From the NCBI GenBank assembly GCA_933207985.1, contig OW240914.1:137339409-137403408 (forward strand): 64,000 nucleotides of DNA, given 5' to 3'. The position numbers were made by a program, and so were the translations under genes. Under the pieces are notes generated by a model. That model was given only the letters and a program-made list of their open reading frames with translations, did no database searches and was not told where the DNA came from. The DNA is from Pelobates cultripes. Taxonomy: Eukaryota; Chordata; Amphibia; Anura; Pelobatidae. This document shows, piece after piece, positions 1 through 10,935 of this stretch (within the stretch, counting starts at the first letter, position 1; each line of letters opens with the position of its first letter).

Positions 1-192
1 CGACTAGGCCTCAACCCTTCCAACTATTCCGGTCACTCCTTCAGAAAAGGGGGAGCTTTTACGACCTCAAGTGCAAATATACCATTACACATTATTAAAA
101 CCCTAGGGCGTTGGAAGTCCTCAATATATTCTCGGTACATTCCGAAACCAGTACAAGAAATACGCCATGCCTTTAAGAAAATGTCTGTATAA
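1..192 (+). pseudogene. C-terminal end of a tyrosine recombinase (YR retrotransposon 'element 0')
   Basis: The frame is open from the first base of the window to a TAA at 190-192, so the N-terminal part lies outside. The 63 residues contain GHSFRKGGA, which is the HxxR box of tyrosine recombinases, and then LGRWKSSIYSRYI, which holds the second His/Trp position and the nucleophile Tyr. This is the catalytic end of the integrase used by DIRS/Ngaro-type retrotransposons, which insert as circles and leave no target duplication. The DNA just after the stop (193-372) matches the 3' regions of the copies ending near 21.85 and 33.65 kb, so it belongs to the same family. Those two copies lack exactly this HxxR...Y segment, so this is the only example of it for the family here. 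Whether the full protein is intact cannot be judged. Confidence in the fold is high, and in the family link high. Confidence 0.85.
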
Positions 193-242
193 GTTATATG
201 GATATTGTTGACTGTATTAAAATTGCATGAATCTATATTTTT

Positions 243-372
243 TGCCCTCTTTTATTTACAGGCTCTACCGCATCGCCAGTTCCGGCACACCTCAACCGAC
301 TTGCTCTCTTTCTCTAAACTACTCCGATCTTTATAACTTAATCTCTATACGGCTTTTTTGCCCCTAACACAA
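243..372 (+). repeat. Terminal repeat B1 of element 0
   Basis: Starts 'gccctcttttatttacag' and ends 'taacacaa'. It matches 21411-21537, 21722-21850 and 33292-33414. The sequence 'tttatttacag' at its start looks like a splice acceptor. In this family the order at the 3' end is B1-A2-B2. Confidence 0.75.
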
Positions 373-490
373 GTATTAAGGCTTTTGCCTGTAATTGTGG
401 GAGGGGCATGATTTCCCTACTTAAAGGGACTCCTTACCTCACTCCCACTACTCAATCATAACCTCTCTTTCTTTTATTTTATTTACCCCA
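373..490 (+). repeat. Terminal repeat A2 of element 0
   Basis: Begins 'gtattaaggcttttgcctg' and matches the element starts and A2 copies at 15963 and 21538, including 'gtgggagggg'. The 3' limit is set by the L2 insertion and is approximate. Confidence 0.6.
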
Positions 491-551
491 CAAACCTCAT
501 CACAATACCCTGCCCTTTACCCTCACTTACCAACATTCAATGTGCACTTTG

Positions 552-1158
552 AAACGCCCGCTCCATCTGCCGTAATTTAAAATCAACAGTCATACACAAC
601 TTTTTCATCTCAAACTTACTCACACTACTTGCACTTACAGAGACCTGGCTGTCCCCCTCTGATAGCACTACTCTTGCCTCTTTATGTTTAGGTGGGCAAC
701 AATTCTCTCACACTCCCAGACTTTACTGTAATGGAGGTGGTGTAGGCATCCTTCTCTCCCCTCAATGTACCTTTCAACCAATCATAAATTTCCCTGCTCT
801 ATCCTTTTCTTCTTTCACACTGTCCACCTATTTAAACCCACTCCTTGAAGAATTGCTATCATCTACCACCCCACCCGGTCATCCTAGGCTATTCATTAAG
901 CACTTTTTTCTCCTGGCTTCCCCACTTCCTCTCATCTAGCATTCCTTTCCTTATACTTGGAGATTTCAATATCCCAATCAACAACCCCAACTGCACTGAT
1001 GCTTCTTGTCTGCTCTCTGTAACCTCCTCATTTAGCCTTACGCAATGGTCCAATTTAGCAACCCATGCAGCGGGAAACACTCTTGACTCGCCTTCACCAA
1101 TCTCTGTACCACCTCAATATTCCTTTTCCTCTATCGCATCGGCATACCTAAGACCGAA
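552..1158 (+). pseudogene. L2 LINE endonuclease fragment
   Basis: Endonuclease/exonuclease/phosphatase-fold segment of the L2 ORF2. Seen: LTETWL around 637, GGGVGILL around 734 and, in another frame, ILGDFNIPIN around 951. The frame must be changed at least once (near 845) and a Trp codon is TGA at 561-563, so it cannot make an active enzyme. Its job in an intact L2 is to nick the target DNA for target-primed reverse transcription. Confidence 0.7.
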
Positions 1159-1579
1159 TTGACACCACCATCTGAATATCAATCTCACAGAAACTTCCAA
1201 TGTCTTGACCTAGAGCATTTCTCCACTAATCTCCAAACTCTCCTTTTACCTATCTCAAACCTTACCTGTCCTAGCGCTGCAACCTCCTTCTGCAATTCTA
1301 CCCTCTCCTCTCAACCAGACATCATGGCACCTCCTACATTTAAACGCAGTAAGCGCCCACAACAGCAACCTTGGCATACCAAGCTGACTCTATATCTCCA
1401 CAAATGCTCCAGAACTGCTGAACACTGTTGGAGAAAGTTTTACTGTGCGTCTGACTTTCTCCACTACAAATTTATGCTGCGCTCATACAGCTTGGCTCTT
1501 TCCTCTGCAAAAGTAAATCACTTCAATACCCTCATTACCACACTCTTCCGTGAACCCAAATGACTATTTCACACATTTA

Positions 1580-2143
1580 ACTCTCTTCTTCGCATTGTTG
1601 CGCTTCCATCTCAAAAACATCCAACCCTACTTAACGCCAGATGCGACTAAGGTGCTGGTCCATTCCACTGTCCTTTCTCGCCTTGACTACTGTAATGCGA
1701 TTCTCAGTGGCCTTACATGCTCCCAACTTGCACTGTTACAGTCCATAATGAATGCGGTGGTGAGGCTCATCTTCCTGTCCGCCTGCACCGCACACGCCTC
1801 ACCCTTCTGTCAGTCCCTACATTGGTTTCCTGTAAGATATAAGGCTCAATTTAAAATTATTGTTCTTGCTTTCAAATCTTTACATAATGCTGCTCCCACC
1901 TATCTGTCCTAGCTAATACACAAGTATGTCACGTCTAGGCCCTTACACTCTGCTGAAGACTTACGTCTATCTTCTGTCCTTGCTCCCACCTCTGATGCTC
2001 GCCTTCTATACTTCTCGAGGGCTGCACCGTTCCTGTGGAACTCACTTCCCTCCTCCATTAGATGCTCACCCAGTCTCCACTCCTTCAAAAAATCATTAAA
2101 AACCCACTTCTTCATAAAAGCGTATCAATTAAACTGGTAGCTC
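1580..2143 (+). pseudogene. L2 LINE C-terminal region after the RT
   Basis: Typical post-RT part of L2 ORF2: LTPDATKVLVHSTVLSRLDY, LHWFPVRYKAQFKI, then in frame after a stop HSAEDLRLSS and FSRAAPFLWNSLPSSIR. A TAG at 1910-1912 interrupts it. It is fused to the pre-RT linker by an internal deletion. No function remains. Confidence 0.7.
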
Positions 2144-2370
2144 CCGACTGATTCCTTTCTTGCAACTGTCATTAGTTTAATACTATCCTTACCTTTTGTG
2201 TCACTTTACCACACTCCCTCTAGCATGTAAGCTCATTGAGCAGGGCCCTCAACCCCTCTGTTCCTCTGTGTCAAACTTGTCTGGTTACAAGTACATGTTT
2301 GTACGTCCTCCTACTGTAAAGCGCTGCAGAATTTGTTGGTGCTATATAAATAATAACATAACATAATAAT

Positions 2371-2441
2371 CGCATTGTCGGTTCCGGCACACCACAATTG
2401 ACTTGCTTTCTTTCTGCAAACTACTCCTATCTTTACTACTT
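2371..2441 (+). repeat. B2 terminal repeat fragment of element 0
   Basis: 'cgcattgtcggttccggcac' and the following bases repeat the part of B1 that starts near 268. It is the outer right end of element 0 and is followed directly by TA-rich sequence, as in the two other copies. Confidence 0.65.
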
Positions 2442-3975
2442 ACTGTATATATATATTTTTTTATTTATTTTTTAAGTGATAGAAGACAAAGAGAACTATA
2501 AGACAGAGTGAACAGCTACAAGTAGTTGGGGATACCACAAACACATCGTAACCAAATGGAACACACAATATCCAAGTATCTCTGCAGAGTCAGATAGTTT
2601 TTGAAATCCCAGCTCAATGGCAAGAACAAGGTCCACACCATCAAAGCATGTGACATATGAGTCATCAGGTAACCAAATGGGATAATAACCTGATGAAGAG
2701 AAGGGATACTATGGATATCAAGAACCAGAAACTACTCACGAAGAACGTAGGATGAAACTTGAAATCCAGCACCCAGAGGCTGTACACCATTCACAGGGAA
2801 GGATGTTGGGGTCTGATGAGCGTCAAGGCCATAGTCCTGGATGAAACACAGAGCATCCATGAAGATGACTCCCAAAGATCAACTGCTAAGTGAATACCTG
2901 AGGCAATAGCATATACAGAATATGGATAAAGAGAAGGTCATATGGCAAGTCAAATTCCCACCATCCCCTACCATCAGCATATAATGGATGTGACTCACAT
3001 TGCATAATTCTACCAGTGGTTGTAAAATGCAGAGCTGAAAGAAAGCACAGAGGCACTGATCCTAGCAGCACAAGAACAAGGCACTCAGCATCAGATCATT
3101 AGAAGCGATTGTCTAACAGAGCAGACATGACCCAAAGTGCAGACTGTGTTAGAGGCCTTTGAGACAATGCAGCACATAGCAGCTAGGTGCAAGATGTTTG
3201 CAGGAAAAACATACATTGACACAACCAAGTTGCTGGGATGGTGTATCGAAATATCTGTACAAAATATGGGCTGGACCTGCCTAAGTCCAGATGGGAGATA
3301 CCACAAAGGGTAGTTGAGAATGACTGGACTAAGATTCAGTGGGGCTTTCAAATCCAGACAGACAAGCAATTACTGGCCAACAAATCCAACATTGTGGTTG
3401 AAGGAATATGAGGAGGTGGGTAAATGCCAAGGGGGGAGCTCAAAAATATGTGGAAAGTGAAGGCAGTAGTAGTCCCAGTTGTGATAGGAGTACTCTGGGT
3501 TGTAACCTTCAAGATGGGAAAATTACTTTAACAGATTCCAGGTGGGACATCTGTACAGTAGAGTGCAGTTCTAGTAACAGCTAAGATACTGCAAAAAAAA
3601 CCCCTCAGACTCCCAGGCCTGTACTAGAGGACCCAAGTATGAGGAATACACACATACAATATAAATATATATACAATACATGGTACTGAAACAAATATAT
3701 ATATATGCCAAAATGTTTGTTGTGAGACCAAACACAAAAAGACTCCCTATAATGCAAATAGAAAAGGTACTGTTCTGCACCACCTGCATACTTTAATTTG
3801 GACTTGGGCACAGAGACTCAAGAAATTATGTTTCCACAATTATTCCAGAGTTACCAGCTGGACATGCACAGACATCCCAGCTCTCCTGAAAGTTCCAGAA
3901 GTCTCACACATTGTGACTGCGACTCCCTGACACACGTAAACCCCAGAAATCACACACACAATCTGACATACAATG
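2442..3975. other. Unassigned DNA without a supported gene
   Basis: Starts TA/T-rich, then becomes purine-rich. Short open frames occur on both strands but none has a recognisable domain. A plus-strand stretch near 3400-3530 could read as a basic residue-flanked hydrophobic segment like the end of an old envelope-type protein. It is too short and broken to call. A TA microsatellite lies at 3660-3710. Confidence 0.3.
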
Positions 3976-5105
3976 TATGTAGCGGATCACCTGGCGCCCC
4001 GACTGGGTACCTCCATTGAAGGATGCTCCTAGCACTTCCTGAGGACTCCAAGCACTGCAGCAGACACCACAACCACCGAACCGGAGAAACTTACGAATGC
4101 TCTCAAGCATACGAATGCTGTAAACAGCTGAACAGGAAAAGCATACAATCAGCTTACACTCCTGGCAATCAGCCTACAATCCAATTCCCCCAATAACAAG
4201 ACGACACTTTGTTTTGAGGTCAAGCAGAACTGACTGTACTGGCACATACAGCCTCTTTTATTCACAATCCACAATCATATTACTGCCCACAGGGTTTTGA
4301 AATACAACCAATCAATCCGTACAGTACACACAGACAAAATCCTCCCCTCTGCCTGTGATATGATTACTGAACACAATGGGTAATATAATTATCATAGGCA
4401 GAGAAATACAGTTTTTACAAAATATTAATAACTTCCAAAATATAGATGCCATTCACATAAAACATACATTTTCAGAATCTGCATGCTTGAAATATACACA
4501 TACTCAAAAATCAGGGCAATCGGTTCAGGGGTTAAAAAGTTAAGGGAAAATCCTATTTGACAAAATGAAGCATGGTTTTTCTGCCCAAAACCAGTTCCAC
4601 AGAATCTTCTATCCTGGAGATAATTGGGGAGTAATCCAATTATCTCTAAGGAAAGAGGCAAAACTCCATTAGCCACATGGTAGCAAAATACAATAAAATA
4701 CATAAAAATATATAACTATGCAACGATTGCATAAAACGGGTACATTCAACATATCCCAAGATAGCTTAGATCTGAGCGCAAATTATTACTGAATGGTGCT
4801 CAGATCACATACATACAGTTCAATTGCCATGGAGCCAAAGTCTTTCACATAGTCTTTCATTATACGAATGGGCTCCATGGCATAGCTATCTGGGGTAACA
4901 CTGCTCACATGGGGAAAGTACCGAATGACCCGGCTTTCGGGTCTTTGCAGGAGAAAATCCAGCATTTCAACATAGGGCCATAGTCACAGGGCAGGAGGCT
5001 GGCAATCAGTCTTCTCCAATGCCCAGTGGCGAGGCTGGTTCCGCCACAATGTATATCAGATTGTGTGTGTGATTTCCAGGATATTGTACGTGATTTGTGA
5101 TAACA
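3976..5105 (-). mobile_element. Possible solo LTR of an LTR retrotransposon
   Basis: On the minus strand the block would start TGTTATCAC and end CGCTACA, the TG...CA form of LTRs. An AATAAA-type signal lies on the minus strand near 4255. No matching target duplication was found at these ends and no primer-binding site or coding region is next to it. The limits and the class are therefore tentative. Confidence 0.35.
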
Positions 5106-5239
5106 CTTGCTAAACAGGGGTCCAGCTGCTGCATGCTCACTCCCATCATCCTCAGCCATCACCCCAAGCAAACCACCCTTCTGGAAGCAAAAGGTAATCT
5201 AACAGGAGAGTGGCTGCAAATATTTAAAGTATTACATAT

Positions 5240-5790
5240 ATGTGTTTATGTGTGTCGGATTGTGTGTGTGTGTGTGTGTCTGTGTGTATGTATCTGTGTA
5301 TACACAAGTGTTTGTATCTGTGTGTGTGCGCCAGTGTGTCAGTGTGTATCTGAGTGTACTTGTCTGTATGTATATCTGTGTGTGTGTATGTGTGTGTATG
5401 TGGCCATGTTTGTATCTGTGTGTATGTGTCTATATATCTATGAGTGTATTTGAGTGTATATACCAGTGTGTGTATCTGTGTGTCAGTGTGTATCTGAGTA
5501 TGTGTATATGTGTGTAACAGTGTGTATCTGAATGTGTGTGTATGTGCGTGTATGTGTGTATCTAATTTTTTGTGTATGTGCAGTGTGTGTATCTGTATGT
5601 AGATGTGTAAATTTGGGTGTATGTGACAGTGTGTGCATCTGAGTGTGTGTGTATGGGTAGTGTGTGTATCTGTGTGTCAGTGTGTATCTGAATGTGTGTA
5701 TGTGTCAGTGTGTGTGTGTGCATGTCCCAGTGCAGGCATCTGTGTGTCAAGTTGTTCAAACATGATTGGTAGCTGTGTGCGTGTGTGTGG
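5240..5790 (+). repeat. GT-rich microsatellite/minisatellite block
   Basis: Long imperfect run of (GT)n broken by 'tatctgtgtgtcagtgtg'-like units. Open frames on both strands here (Val/Cys-rich or His/Thr-rich) are products of the repeat. Confidence 0.9.
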
Positions 5791-7994
5791 GAGTGGAGGG
5801 GTGCAGTAGTTGATGAAGCCACCTCCATGACATGCATTTTTGTATGTTGGGATGTCTGCATGCAAATGAGCCCAGACAGGCATCATGTTTCAGACTTCAC
5901 CCTTCATGTCTGTGTTCACTCCTAGCAATGGACTCTGTTGTAATGCATTTCTGTGCTTGTCTGCATGCCAAGCTGTGAATGTATATTCATATAACTGTTT
6001 ATTTAGTTGTTTATTTTCTAACAATATTCTATATGTAACTTTATAAATATACCCATTTATTTATGAAATGGGGGTATGCCAATGAACTTATAGCATTGTT
6101 ATCAATGCATTTACATGAAATATTGCACCTGCTATATCACAGACGATAACGGGTATAAATTACAGTGTTCCAATAGAACACACATTCACAGGCTTGTGAG
6201 ATATTGAGCTGTCTGTGTAAACACAATTATGTGTCTTTCAACCAGAGATGCATGCACTTAACAAGTGCGGGGGACAAAAAAAAAAGATCGTAATAAATAT
6301 AAAACAATTTGGTAATTCAAATCCCCAAGGTCTAATAAGGCAAGCAAAGCAGTGGAGTGATTAATGGACCTCACGTACTTTATCATTACATGGTAACTAA
6401 GCAAGTCGTGTCTTATTGATATAAATAGAAAGTATAGGCCTTTCACTTTTTTTTCTTGTTGAATGACCTTTTGAGTTTTAAAATAAATAATTCCCCCATG
6501 CCTGCATAATCATTATTAATTTTCATTCCCTGTGACAAATCCTTATAAAAATACACCTTTTAATATAATGTATAATTAATGTTGGCACAGAGGTACACAA
6601 AATCAATACCAGTTCAAGATTACCAACATAAATTATTAAACTAAGCTGATTTTCAGCTGGGTGAGTTGCAACGGGTAATGAATTCGCCACTTGAAATGAA
6701 GGATTGGCGGTCTCTGCATTCAATGTTTCAACCATACACAGTGTCCAGACCAATCAATATAAAGTAATAGGAATCGGAATGTCCCGTGCTTCTTATGAGA
6801 GTTTGAATCAAATACAGTATGTATACATGCAATCAGCGTTAACTAACATTATTTAACATTAACCCGTTTTTTTATTTCTTGGCATATTCCATTAGCCTCT
6901 TCATGACAGAGCTATTGAGGTTTAAAAATAATAGCTTAAAAGGTCACACTAAGTAAAATGGTTTGACCTGGAACCAAGGCATGGCACCAGAAACATGCTT
7001 ACACCATAACCACTACAGAAGACCGAATTGATTTTTCTTTATTCATTATATAAAAGATTATTATTATTTGAGGATACAACTCATGGACATTTGCATATCT
7101 GTTGTGAATCGTACAAAAACATTTCCAAATAAATCTTTTTTTTTTTTTTTTATTAAAAATATTCGTATAGAAAGCACATGTATTTATTATTGCTTCCTTG
7201 GTATAAAGTATTTATTCAACTTCACTGGGTGCAATATTTGAAATACATCTTTGTATAAAATGTAGCTAGTTCATTCACAAAGCATGATTTTTTAGTGAGG
7301 GTGCAACTTTATTTCATATTAAAAAAAAATAAGAAGCATGCCCCAAACTAAACCATGTGAATATAAATAAGCAATTAAATGCTAATTGCAATTCTTTCAA
7401 GTTTCTGTGATGAATGTTATACTTGTACTGTCTATTTCCACCAATGTACAGTAATACGACAGTATATTAATCTTTCAGGTCTTACTCGAGGGTCATTTGA
7501 TGTGATAAAACACACTCATTAAATACTGATTCATGCCAATTTAACTCATTAACGCTATAGTGTTAGAGTCCATATTTTGATTCAGCCCCTCCCCCCAAGA
7601 AAAAATAGAGAAAAAAGATGTACTTACATTTTTCCCAGCACCGAGACTGACTCGTGCTGTTACCCACTTTTCTTGTCTCATCATAGAGGCATCAGTTCCT
7701 CACAGAGAAGCAGTGACGATGAGATGAGCATGCCAGGTGCGCGTCCAATCAAATGCTTCTCATAGGGAAGCATTGAATCCAAATGTAATGCATATATTAA
7801 CTTGTGTGCTAATTTATTTCAAATTGAACTTTAGTGCAAAATTCAGAAATCATTATCCAATTAAACATATGAAAATTATAATAACAAACCAGTGATATAG
7901 CGTTTTTTTTCTCTGAAAGGGATATAAAGCACATAATGTATGTTCTTGGTCTAAATTGAATCATCTGTTTAATCGATGTCCCTATTTCCTAACT
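5791..7994. other. AT-rich non-coding DNA
   Basis: No gene seen. There are A/T runs (7138-7150) and a short piece near 6970-7020 ('caccataaccactacag') that recurs near 36290 and 39350 and probably comes from an old MITE. Confidence 0.6.
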
Positions 7995-8469
7995 TTAAGG
8001 GAAACTCCACTGCCCAAATTATTTTTTTTCAAATCACTGTTTAGTAAATATACCCCAATTAAGACACTATGACTTAAATTATGCATTTTTTAAATTGAGG
8101 TTATATCTAAAAACAGCTTGCAAAAGCTGCAGATCTTTTGTCTGCAGCCTTTGCAAACCCTCCCCTTCTAACTCTGCCCAGACTTTCTGTTTCTGTCCAA
8201 TCACAGTCTTCCTAATGCAGAACAATGAGAAGCCTTTGCACGGCTGATGCTCTGGACAATCGCTGCTTCTTGTTTACCTCCACTGAGCTAACCAAACCAG
8301 GAAAAAACAGGACTTGTTGTCTGATTGACAACCAGTGAGGTGTATCAAGCTTAATGTTAATTTCTATTGAAATCTATACTCTTTGTAAAATTAAAAAGAT
8401 GATGCACTCTTGACACATAATGCACTTCAGGAAGCTAAAGTGCCTTGTGAGTGTGGTTTGACCCTTTAA
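7995..8469. mobile_element. TTAA-flanked MITE
   Basis: TTAA at 7995-7998 is followed by 'gggaaactccac', and 'gtggtttgaccct' precedes TTAA at 8466-8469, which gives imperfect terminal inverted repeats. TTAA duplication is the habit of piggyBac-type transposases; that assignment is inference. Confidence 0.55.
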
Positions 8470-8585
8470 CCATACTCTTTTCATTGACTTCACCATTTGG
8501 TCCACAAATCAAGTGAGAATGAGAAGGTAGACAGAAGAAGAGGAGCAGCAGTGAAAAAAAAGTATATTTATTAAAGGAATACTCA

Positions 8586-9023
8586 TTAAAGGAACACTTT
8601 AGGCTCAGGGAAAAATATGTATTCCTGACACTATTGTGTTAAGAACAATATCTAGCCCCTCTGCCTCCTCCTAGCCCTCTAAATATAATAAAATCTTACC
8701 TTTATTCCAATCTGCTGGTGCTGGCTCTGCCCCTAAACTGTCTCCTTGGCTGACATCATCAGAAGTGGTGATCTCAGCCAATCCAATGCTTTCCCATACA
8801 AAAGCATTGGATTGGCTGAGATTGTCAATTTTAAAGATCTCAACCAAGGAGGCAGGTCAAATGCCGCCCTAGCCAATCAGCATCTCCTCATAGAGATACA
8901 TTGAATCACTGAATGTGTCCATAGGCTGTAATGTATACACTGGCTTTTCTCTGAAAAAAACAGTGTTTACTGCAAAAAGCCTGCAGGGAGTGCCTATAGT
9001 TACCAGAACAAATACAATAAGTT
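8586..9023. mobile_element. TTAA MITE, left part (split by Ngaro)
   Basis: TTAA (8586-8589) then 'aggaacacttt'. The right part is at 15916-15948 and ends 'actatagtgtccct' + TTAA. Joined, it is about 470 bp and resembles 22907-23250. The sequence broken by the insertion is the 'gttaccagaacaaatac' region. Confidence 0.75.
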
Positions 9024-9492
9024 TGACTGGTGTATAGTCACCATATGGGCAGTCGGAACCTTGGACAACAACCACCCCACATACCTATCCCCAATAACAC
9101 GCTGACACTAGGTATATGGGAAAAATTGTCCACAGCTTTATTAACAAACAGAAACGATACTAATAATTTAACATATATATAAAACATGGGTCATTGCCCC
9201 CCATCCTCCGCCCTCGCATCTATACCTTCATTAAATATCAGGGCAATGACCCAACATAAGCAACACATAAATATATATATAAATAACACTTTAACCTTAC
9301 TCCAACATGAACCGATTTGAATGCCAACCATAAGTAACCACGGTAGGGGTATACCCAGATACCCCTACCCCACCAGGTTCTGAGCCACCTCCAGGACTCG
9401 AAATCCACCTTCCACCAGTGACCACAATTCTTCATGTTCCTCACGTTCCTCATGGAGAGCCTATTTTGCCTTCCCTAGCTCTCTATCCCGCC
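9024..9492 (-). repeat. Ngaro B2 repeat
   Basis: Plus-strand start 'tgactggtgtatagtcacc', end 'ctctatcccgcc'. Near-identical to B1 at 9719-10185 (about 468 bp). It forms the 3' end of the element. Confidence 0.92.
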
Positions 9493-9557
9493 GCTGTGAC
9501 AAAACGGGATAAAAAGGAAACAACCCATTACAGGGAGGGAGGGTGGGACAAACACAG

Positions 9558-9718
9558 CTAGGTAGAAATTAATGTGCACATTTTAAAATGGCTGCCTAAT
9601 AAATAGCCAGCCCCCATCCCATAATCCCCCAGTCCTGCTTGGTCCCTCCTATGCCCGCCTCCTAACCCCTGTCAAGGCCCTTTTCCGCTAAGCTGCGCTC
9701 TGGCTCCATGGGGCTACA
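9558..9718 (-). repeat. Ngaro A2 repeat
   Basis: 161 bp, 'ctaggtagaaattaatgtgc' to 'ggggctaca' on the plus strand. It matches A1 at 15755-15915 with no difference noticed by eye. It abuts B1 directly. Confidence 0.92.
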
Positions 9719-10185
9719 TGACTGGTGTATAGTCGCCATATGGGCAGTCGGAACCTTGGACAACAACCACCCCACATACCTATCCCCAATAACACGCTGA
9801 CACTAGGTATATGGGAAAAATTGTCCACAGCTTTATTAACAAACAGAAACGATACTAATAATTTAACATATATATAAAACATGGGTCATTGCCCCCCATC
9901 CTCCGCCCTCGCATCTATACCTTCATTAAATATCAGGGCAATGACCCAACATAAGCAACACATAAATATATATAAATAACACTTTAACCTTACTCCAACA
10001 TGAACCGATTTGAATGCCAACCATAAGTAACCACGGTAGGGGTATACCCAGATACCCCTACCCCACCAGGTTCTGAGCCACCTCCAGGACTCGAAACCCA
10101 CCATCCACCAGTGACCACAATTCTTCATGTTCCTCACGTTCCTCATGGAGAGCCTATTTTGCCTTCCCTAGCTCTCTATCCCGCC
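9719..10185 (-). repeat. Ngaro B1 repeat
   Basis: 467 bp copy of B2. It follows the SGNH frame on the minus strand and joins A2 without a gap. Confidence 0.92.
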
Positions 10186-10206
10186 ACAAGCTCGGACCTT
10201 GACCCC

Positions 10207-10935
10207 TCAAGCCGACCGAGCTCCGCCACCCCGAAGAAAGAGAGCCCTCTGCATCCCCTCCTGCAAACCCAAGTTCAGCAAATCCAGACCCACCGCTGAG
10301 AGATGGACGCCATCTGTGTGGTAATAACCCGGCAGCCCTCCTTCCAATTCTACGTGCCTCACTACCACGCCCCCCAATTTCCTCACGAAGCTTGCCATCA
10401 AGCTGTTAACTTTTCCCCTGCATCTGTCGATGGCCACCGGGTCCCTCGCGTGCCGCCACCGACGCCTCGGAACGATCTCAGACCACACCAGCATTACCCC
10501 AGGAAGCAGATCGAACAACCTGTTCAGGTCCTGCTTCATCCATTTAACCAACCGACGTTGCGGAATGAGGCCCAGGTCATTGCCCCCCGCGTGCAGAACT
10601 AGCATATCCGGCCTTGCCCCGCCTGCTACCATCCGAAGTATCACCCTGCACACGTTGCCCCAGCCAAATCCCTTAAAACCCAACCATCGCACTGTTAGGA
10701 GGTCTTTCGGGAAGCCCAGCTGTTGGCCCTGAGCTCGAGCTGCAGCTCTCCGTCTGGCCCAAACGATGAAGGAATGGCCCACAATCCATGCGAAATAACC
10801 TGGGGAAGAAGGGAAACAACGTAAAACACCTACACCCATACCGGGGCCCTCCCCCCGACCGATACAGCCCGCATCACTGATCCAACAAACCCAAGCGCAC
10901 ATACGTGCGGAACCGCGCGGATTCCCATCTCCCAA
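10207..10935 (-). CDS. SGNH/GDSL-type hydrolase of Ngaro
   Basis: A 242-codon frame coding for a putative SGNH-fold esterase. Block I is IVGHSFIVW with the nucleophile Ser (about residues 51-59). Block III is HAGGNDLG with the Gly and Asn of the oxyanion hole (about 113-120). Block V is DGVHLSAVG with the catalytic Asp/His pair (near residue 210). All four landmark positions are present, so activity is possible. Such a frame is known in vertebrate Ngaro elements. The substrate is unknown; a lipid or acetyl ester is only a guess. It overlaps the recombinase frame by 62 bp in another frame, so translation probably depends on re-initiation, frameshift or splicing. The N-terminal 40 or so residues lie before the fold and the true start is uncertain. 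The frame stops 21 bp before B1. Confidence 0.88.
   Translation of the reverse strand: MGDGNPRGSARMCAWVCWISDAGCIGRGEGPGMGVGVLRCFPSSPGYFAWIVGHSFIVWARRRAAARAQGQQLGFPKDLLTVRWLGFKGFGWGNVCRVILRMVAGGARPDMLVLHAGGNDLGLIPQRRLVKWMKQDLNRLFDLLPGVMLVWSEIVPRRRWRHARDPVAIDRCRGKVNSLMASFVRKLGGVVVRHVELEGGLPGYYHTDGVHLSAVGLDLLNLGLQEGMQRALFLRGGGARSA

Larger units (their letters stand above)
491..2370 (+). mobile_element. L2-type LINE with the RT core deleted, inserted in the A2/B2 repeat of element 0
   Basis: A non-LTR retrotransposon remnant. Reading from about 552 there is an AP-endonuclease segment with LTETWLSPSDS (catalytic Glu), GGGVGILL and later LGDFNIPIN at about 957. It is broken by stops and frame changes; the first is a TGA where Trp is expected in CAL-W-NARS. 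At about 1560-1612 the linker LFHTFNSLLRIVALPS runs straight into KNIQPYLTPDATKVLVHS, which in L2 elements lies after the reverse transcriptase, so the whole RT core is missing. The C-terminal part follows (LSRLDYCNAILSGL, SLHWFPVRYKAQFKI, FLWNSLPSSIRCSPSL) and stops near 2140. The 3' UTR has 'tgtaagctcattgagcagg', then 'aaagcgctgcagaatttgt' and an ATAA-rich tail at 2343-2370. On both sides lie parts of the host YR element's terminal repeats. The left limit is approximate. Confidence 0.8.

Noticed and set aside
2886..3369. Minus-strand frames of 61 and 92 codons
   Set aside because: No motif, no splice or promoter context.
5097..5886. Frames in the GT-rich block
   Set aside because: Val/Cys or His/Thr repeats translated from microsatellite.
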